DNA of 9,584 bases, from assembly GCA_016926575.1 (NCBI GenBank), contig JAFGOJ010000080.1, positions 1 through 9,584 on the forward strand, in the 5' to 3' direction. Position numbers and translations under genes: made by a program. The notes beneath the pieces were generated by a model. The model was given only the letters and a program-made list of their open reading frames with translations, was not told the origin of the DNA and ran no database searches. Numbering within the stretch: position 1 is the first letter of the stretch; every line of letters starts with the position of its first letter. Positions 6,026 through 9,584 of the stretch are shown here, in pieces. Origin of the DNA: Anaerolineae bacterium. GTDB taxonomy: Bacteria > Chloroflexota > Anaerolineae > B4-G1 > DUEL01.

Positions 6026-6769
6026 GTGGGCGAGCGCGGAGGGATGTGGCTCTACTTGAACCGGCAGGCCGATGGCCTGGGCCGGTACGTACTGGAGCAG
6101 GCGCTCCAGGCGGCGGCCGGGTGGGTGCCGACGATCGTTGGGATGGGGGTGCGCGCGCTGCTCTACCGGGCCATGCTGCGGATGGAGGGTTGGGCGGCCA
6201 TCGAATCGGGCGTGCGCTTGCGTTTCGCCAGCCGCATCCGGCTGGGCCACGGTGCTTACCTCGACCAGGGCGTGTACATTCACGCCTGCCCCGACGGCGT
6301 CACCATCGGTCCGGGCACGCTGGTGATGCATGGCGCGATTCTGCACGTCTACAATTTCCGCAACCTGCCGCACGCCGGCATCCACATTGGGCGCGACAGC
6401 CTGGTCGGCGAGTACACCGTCATCCGTGGGCAGGGCGGCGTGACCCTCGGCGACCGCGTCTACACCTCCCCTTTCGTCCAGATCGTGGCGGTCGACCACG
6501 TCTTCGACGACCCGCAGCGGCCCTTCGTGGAGCAGGGCATCACGGCGCGGGGCATCGTCATCGAAGACGACGTGTGGATCGGCTCTGGCGCGGTCATCAC
6601 CGACGGCGTGCGCGTGGGGCGCGGGGCGGTGGTGGCCGCCGGCGCGGTCGTGACCGCCGACGTCTCGCCCCATACCGTCGTCGGCGGGGTCCCCGCGCGG
6701 GTGATTCGCAAGATCGATGGCAGCACGAGCGTAGCGAAAGGCGAGATTTACTTCCATCGCGAAACTTGA
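6026..6769 (+). CDS. Acyltransferase with left-handed beta-helix (hexapeptide repeats)
   Basis: This protein of about 247 residues should transfer an acetyl or other acyl group from acyl-CoA to a sugar or similar acceptor, as in the NodL/LacA/WbbJ group. Residues 1-60 are helical, with a hydrophobic stretch (WVPTIVGMGVRALL) that may touch the membrane. Hexapeptide repeats run from about 63 to 232 (for example GVTLGDRVYT and GVRVGRGAVVAAGAVV). The candidate catalytic histidine is H158 in AVDHVFDD, and the ending VGGVPARVIRKI is typical of the family. The start is uncertain. GTG at 6026 has GAGAG about ten bases upstream; ATG at 6044 has GGAGGG directly against it, which is too close. It shares the response-regulator transcript. 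A role in decorating a surface glycan fits the neighbouring glycosyltransferase but is inferred. Confidence 0.88.
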   Translation: MGERGGMWLYLNRQADGLGRYVLEQALQAAAGWVPTIVGMGVRALLYRAMLRMEGWAAIESGVRLRFASRIRLGHGAYLDQGVYIHACPDGVTIGPGTLVMHGAILHVYNFRNLPHAGIHIGRDSLVGEYTVIRGQGGVTLGDRVYTSPFVQIVAVDHVFDDPQRPFVEQGITARGIVIEDDVWIGSGAVITDGVRVGRGAVVAAGAVVTADVSPHTVVGGVPARVIRKIDGSTSVAKGEIYFHRET

Positions 6770-6918
6770 TCTTGACTCTATTGAAAAAAGCCATCAACCA
6801 CAAAGAGCACAAAGGACACAAAGAAAAAGAGTAGGCGTTGCGCGAGATTGCCCGAAAACCAGCATGAAGAACAAGCGAATCTTACGGGGCACTACTGCAA
6901 GTTGAAAGGAAGGGTACG
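6770..6918. other. Intergenic gap without gene, terminator or clear promoter
   Basis: The gap is richer in A than its surroundings. It contains the 9-base tandem repeat at 6799-6825 and the Shine-Dalgarno site GGAAGGG just before the glycosyltransferase ATG. I find no hairpin with a T tract and no convincing -35/-10 pair. The glycosyltransferase gene may therefore be read from the upstream promoter or from one I cannot recognise. Confidence 0.5.
6799..6825 (+). repeat. Three-unit 9-base tandem repeat (CACAAAGNN)
   Basis: CACAAAGAG, CACAAAGGA and CACAAAGAA follow each other without a gap, and an AAAGAG remnant comes after. The strongly A-rich plus strand stands out from the GC-rich neighbourhood. 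Repeats of this CACAAAG type are familiar from intergenic regions of many unrelated bacteria. It is not part of a gene in the annotation chosen here. Confidence 0.8.
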
Positions 6919-8157
6919 ATGAGCCTGAGAAATGAAAGCGACTCCGTTATTCTGTCCGTTGTCATTCCCGCGTACAACGAGGAAGACGGCATCGCCGAGA
7001 TCGTGGCGCGGGTGTTGGCGGTGCGGCCGGCGCTGGCCGAGGCGGGCGTCGCCGATTTGGAGCTGATCGTGGTGGATGACGGTTCTTCCGACCGCACGGC
7101 CGAGATCGTCGCGGGGTGTGAGGGGGCGCGGCTGGTGCGTCACCCGGCCAACCGGGGCTACGGGGCGGCGCTCAAGACCGGCTTCAATGCCGCCGGCGGG
7201 AGCCTGCTCGCCTTCCTCGACGCCGACGGGACCTACCCGCCCGAGTATTTTCCGGCCCTGTGCCGCGAGGTGCTGGGCGGAGGCGATCTGGTCGTCGGTT
7301 CGCGGCGTTCCGGCGCGGCGAGCGAGATGCCCTTCGTGCGGCGCGTGGGCAACCTGCTCTGGTCGAACCTGGTGACGCTGCTGAGCAACCAGCGCGTGAT
7401 CGACCCGGCCAGCGGGATGCGCGTCTTTCGCCGCGAGGCATTGGAGCGGCTGTACCCGCTGCCCGACGGGCTCAACTTCACGCCGGTGATGAGCACCCGC
7501 GCCGTCCACGAGGGCGTGCGGCTGGTCGAGGTGCCCATTCCCTACAAAGAACGGGTGGGGCGCTCCAAGCTCAGCGTGGTCGAAGACGGGATGCGCTTTC
7601 TGCGCACGATCATCTGGACTGCGTTGAGCTACAATCCGGTGCGCCTGCTGGGCGGCGTGGGGAGCGGGCTGTTCGGCATGGCCACGTTGATTGCGCTGGT
7701 GCTGGCGGGGATGCGTGTGGCGGGGATCACCGAGCTGGGCCCGTGGGGCGTCGCCAGCGCGTTCACCGCCGTCGTGCTGGGCATCGCCGGGGTGTCCGTC
7801 TTTGCCCTGGGCGTGACGTTCAACTACCTGGTCGCGCTGTTCCACAAACGGCCCGTACGGCAGGGGCTCTTCGGGCGGCCGTTGTTCAAGACCCCGCTGG
7901 AACGCCACTTTGGGTGGATGGGGCTGCTCAGTGTGGGGGTCGGGCTGGTGTTGGGCGTGGCGGGCCTGGCCTTGGGACTGGGCGGGTGGACCGTCGAGCG
8001 GTTGTGGCTCTACTTCCTGGCCGGGACGATGCTGATCCTGGTGGGCGTTCAGTTGGTCGTGTTTTGGGTGATCGTTCAGGTATTGGATGAACTCAGCCTG
8101 CGCGAGACGAAGGCGCAGTTGGACATGGCGTGCGAATGGATGAACGAAGCGCAGTAA
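6919..8157 (+). CDS. Family 2 glycosyltransferase with C-terminal membrane helices (dolichyl-phosphate-mannose-synthase-like)
   Basis: This 412-residue enzyme is expected to move a sugar from a nucleotide donor to a lipid carrier or glycan at the inner face of the cytoplasmic membrane. The GT-A domain covers about 10-230: VVIPAYNEE (14-22), the nucleotide site VVDDGSSD (51-58), the metal-binding D101-A-D103, and VGSRR (126-130). The pattern resembles dolichyl- or polyprenyl-phosphate sugar synthases. Four hydrophobic segments fill the C-terminal part (about 235-400), so it is membrane-anchored, as in GtrB/ArnC-like enzymes. The ATG at 6919 has GGAAGGG six bases upstream. The end overlaps the radical SAM gene by 22 bases, indicating translational coupling and a shared pathway. 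Sugar and acceptor cannot be named. Confidence 0.92.
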   Translation: MSLRNESDSVILSVVIPAYNEEDGIAEIVARVLAVRPALAEAGVADLELIVVDDGSSDRTAEIVAGCEGARLVRHPANRGYGAALKTGFNAAGGSLLAFLDADGTYPPEYFPALCREVLGGGDLVVGSRRSGAASEMPFVRRVGNLLWSNLVTLLSNQRVIDPASGMRVFRREALERLYPLPDGLNFTPVMSTRAVHEGVRLVEVPIPYKERVGRSKLSVVEDGMRFLRTIIWTALSYNPVRLLGGVGSGLFGMATLIALVLAGMRVAGITELGPWGVASAFTAVVLGIAGVSVFALGVTFNYLVALFHKRPVRQGLFGRPLFKTPLERHFGWMGLLSVGVGLVLGVAGLALGLGGWTVERLWLYFLAGTMLILVGVQLVVFWVIVQVLDELSLRETKAQLDMACEWMNEAQ

Positions 8158-9584
8158 CGGCGAACCGGGGTGCGCGGACCCGGCAGCGGGTGGAAGCGCC
8201 GGTGTTCCCCAGTGCCGACGACGTACTGCGCGCGGGGCCGGTCGAGCGGCCGGCGGGCGCGGTGGACGTCCTGTTCGTCAACCCGCCCGCGCCGGACCGG
8301 GCGATCTGGATTCGCAGCCAGCACCGGGTGGGGCGGCGCTCGCGGGAGGGGATGATCTGGCCGCAGGTGGACCTGGCGCAGATGGCGGCGCTCTTCCCCG
8401 ACCTGCGCGTCGACGTCATTGATGCCGTCTCGCAGCGGATGACGTGGGCGGCGTTCGAGCGGCTACTGCGCGAGCGCCAGCCGCGCTTCTACGTCACCCA
8501 GGTCACCGCGCCCACGCTGCAGAACGATATGTATGGCGTGTTCCTGGCCAAGAGCCTGGGCGCGCGCACCATCGCCTTCGGCACGCACGTCACGCCGATG
8601 CCGCGCGCGACGATGGCGGCGTACCCCGCGCTCGATTTCGTGCTGCGCGGCGAACCCGAGTTGACGCTGCGGGAACTGGTCGATACGCTGCGCCCGGCGA
8701 CTCAGGAAGGGGTGGATGACCCGGCGCGGTGGTGGCCGGGCGTGGACGCGCCCTTCCGAGAGCGATTGACGCGCCTGTTCACCGAATCCGACCCGGATTG
8801 GCACCCCGCCTGGCTAACCCCGCGCCCTGCAATTCGCAATTCGCAATTCGCAATTCCTCATTCGCAATTCGCAACGTGCAAGGGCCTCGTCTGGCGCGAC
8901 GGTGAGGAGATCGTCGTCAATCCCGACCGGCCGTTGATCCGCAATCTGGACGACCTACCGCTGCCGCGTCACGACCTGCTGCCGCTCGAAACGTACCGCG
9001 CGCCGCTGGTGGGTGGGCCGTATTCGTTCGCCGTCACCAGCCGGGGCTGCCCGGCGGGGTGTCGCTTCTGCATCAAGCACGTCTCCTACGGGCGCTCGGT
9101 GCGCTTCCGCTCGCCGGAGAACGTGCTGGACGAGCTGGAGCTGCTGGCGGGCCTGGGCGTGCGGGCGGTCAACCTGTACGCCGACCTCTTCACCGTCAAC
9201 CGGGAGCACGTGATGGGCATCTGCGAGGGCATCCTGGCGCGCGGGCTCAGGCTGCGCTGGTCGTGCAACAGCCGGGTCGATTTCGTCGATGAAGAGATGC
9301 TGCGTGCGATGGCGCGCTCGGGCTGCTGGATCATCTCCTGGGGCATCGAGTCGGGGGACGACGATATGCTGCGGCGTATGAACAAGGGCATCACCACCGC
9401 ACAGGTGGCGCAGGCGCTGCGCTGGTCGAAGGAGGCCGGGATCAAGAACTGGGGCTACTTCATCATCGGCTTGCCGGGGGAGACGGAGGCGAGCATCCGC
9501 CGCACGATCGACTTTTCCAAGCGGCTGCCACTGGACCTGGTGCTGTTCCACATTGCTGCGCCGCATCCGGGCACGCCTTTCTTC
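8136..9584 (+). CDS. B12-binding-type radical SAM protein (partial, cut by window end)
   Basis: At least 483 residues are open from ATG 8136 to the window edge, with no stop. The N-terminal part (about 43-190) resembles the cobalamin-binding fold of BchE-like enzymes (VDVLFVNPPAP, FGTHVTPMP, VLRGEPE). The radical SAM domain starts near 290 with SRGCPAGCRFC, whose C305, C309 and C312 form the CxxxCxxC iron-sulfur motif. WGIESGDDDMLRRMNKGI and YFIIGLPGET are later core motifs. Such enzymes do difficult methylations, cyclisations or rearrangements, often on lipids or cofactors. The linker (about 190-260) is unusually long and holds a 14-residue repeat-derived insertion (232-245). The start overlaps the glycosyltransferase gene and no clear Shine-Dalgarno site is seen, so translation is probably coupled; GTG at 8190 is an alternative. 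The substrate is unknown. Confidence 0.88.
   Translation, partial: MDERSAVTANRGARTRQRVEAPVFPSADDVLRAGPVERPAGAVDVLFVNPPAPDRAIWIRSQHRVGRRSREGMIWPQVDLAQMAALFPDLRVDVIDAVSQRMTWAAFERLLRERQPRFYVTQVTAPTLQNDMYGVFLAKSLGARTIAFGTHVTPMPRATMAAYPALDFVLRGEPELTLRELVDTLRPATQEGVDDPARWWPGVDAPFRERLTRLFTESDPDWHPAWLTPRPAIRNSQFAIPHSQFATCKGLVWRDGEEIVVNPDRPLIRNLDDLPLPRHDLLPLETYRAPLVGGPYSFAVTSRGCPAGCRFCIKHVSYGRSVRFRSPENVLDELELLAGLGVRAVNLYADLFTVNREHVMGICEGILARGLRLRWSCNSRVDFVDEEMLRAMARSGCWIISWGIESGDDDMLRRMNKGITTAQVAQALRWSKEAGIKNWGYFIIGLPGETEASIRRTIDFSKRLPLDLVLFHIAAPHPGTPFF
8829..8870 (+). repeat. Six-unit 7-base tandem repeat (GCAATTC) inside the radical SAM gene
   Basis: Five perfect GCAATTC units and one variant (CTCATTC, fifth position) make 42 bases. 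Because 42 is divisible by three, the reading frame is kept and 14 residues are added, including NSQFA. The AT-rich block contrasts with the GC-rich gene on both sides. This kind of 7-base repeat is usually intergenic, so its presence in a coding linker suggests an insertion the protein tolerates. Confidence 0.9.

Noticed and set aside
6770..6834. Small protein encoded by the CACAAAG repeat region
   Set aside because: The open frame over it continues a shadow frame of the acyltransferase and has no start or ribosome-binding site of its own.
6892..7908. A 338-codon minus-strand frame antisense to the glycosyltransferase
   Set aside because: His-, Gln- and Arg-rich composition typical of the reverse strand of a GC-rich gene; the glycosyltransferase motifs on the plus strand are unmistakable.
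8829..8870. CRISPR or recombination-site array
   Set aside because: The units are seven bases long and directly adjacent without spacers, so it is a simple tandem repeat.

Overview
The window is a GC-rich bacterial chromosome segment of 9,584 bases. It holds nine genes, eight complete and one cut by the right edge. Its style suggests a member of the Chloroflexota (Anaerolineae-like): GC-rich coding with sigma70-type promoters, an NtrC-like receiver joined to an OmpR-like winged helix, a dihydroflavonol-reductase/HpnA-like epimerase, a B12-type radical SAM enzyme and abundant palindromic intergenic repeats. That placement is an inference from style. No rRNA, tRNA, CRISPR array, integrase or transposase is visible.

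Left part (1-2133): one plus-strand gene encodes a fused ADP-forming acyl-CoA synthetase, with its own promoter and a strong Shine-Dalgarno site. It converges on the next unit so tightly that both stop codons share the four bases CTAG at 2130-2133.

Minus-strand unit (3777 down to 2130): a Trm112-type zinc-ribbon protein, a small two-helix membrane protein, a DUF123-type GIY-YIG protein and a HEAT-repeat protein are packed as a probable operon. A 155-base compound palindromic element (2742-2896) sits between the last two genes. It supplies both the C-terminal tail and the stop codon of the GIY-YIG gene.

Divergent control region (3778-4067): two good sigma70-like promoters stand back to back, with their -35 boxes one base apart. 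The plus-strand transcript begins with a leader of about 175 bases holding three successive hairpins, followed by an SDR-family epimerase/reductase gene.

Right part (5052-9584): an extended -10 promoter drives a response regulator, followed 22 bases later by a hexapeptide-repeat acyltransferase. A 149-base gap with a 9-base tandem repeat leads to a membrane-anchored family 2 glycosyltransferase, which overlaps a B12-binding-type radical SAM protein. The radical SAM gene carries an in-frame insertion of a 7-base tandem repeat in its interdomain linker. Together the epimerase, acyltransferase, glycosyltransferase and radical SAM enzyme look like parts of an envelope glycan or glycolipid pathway, possibly under the response regulator. 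The substrate cannot be read from the sequence. I see no clear new defence or mobile system; the most unusual content is in the repeats and the leader RNA.
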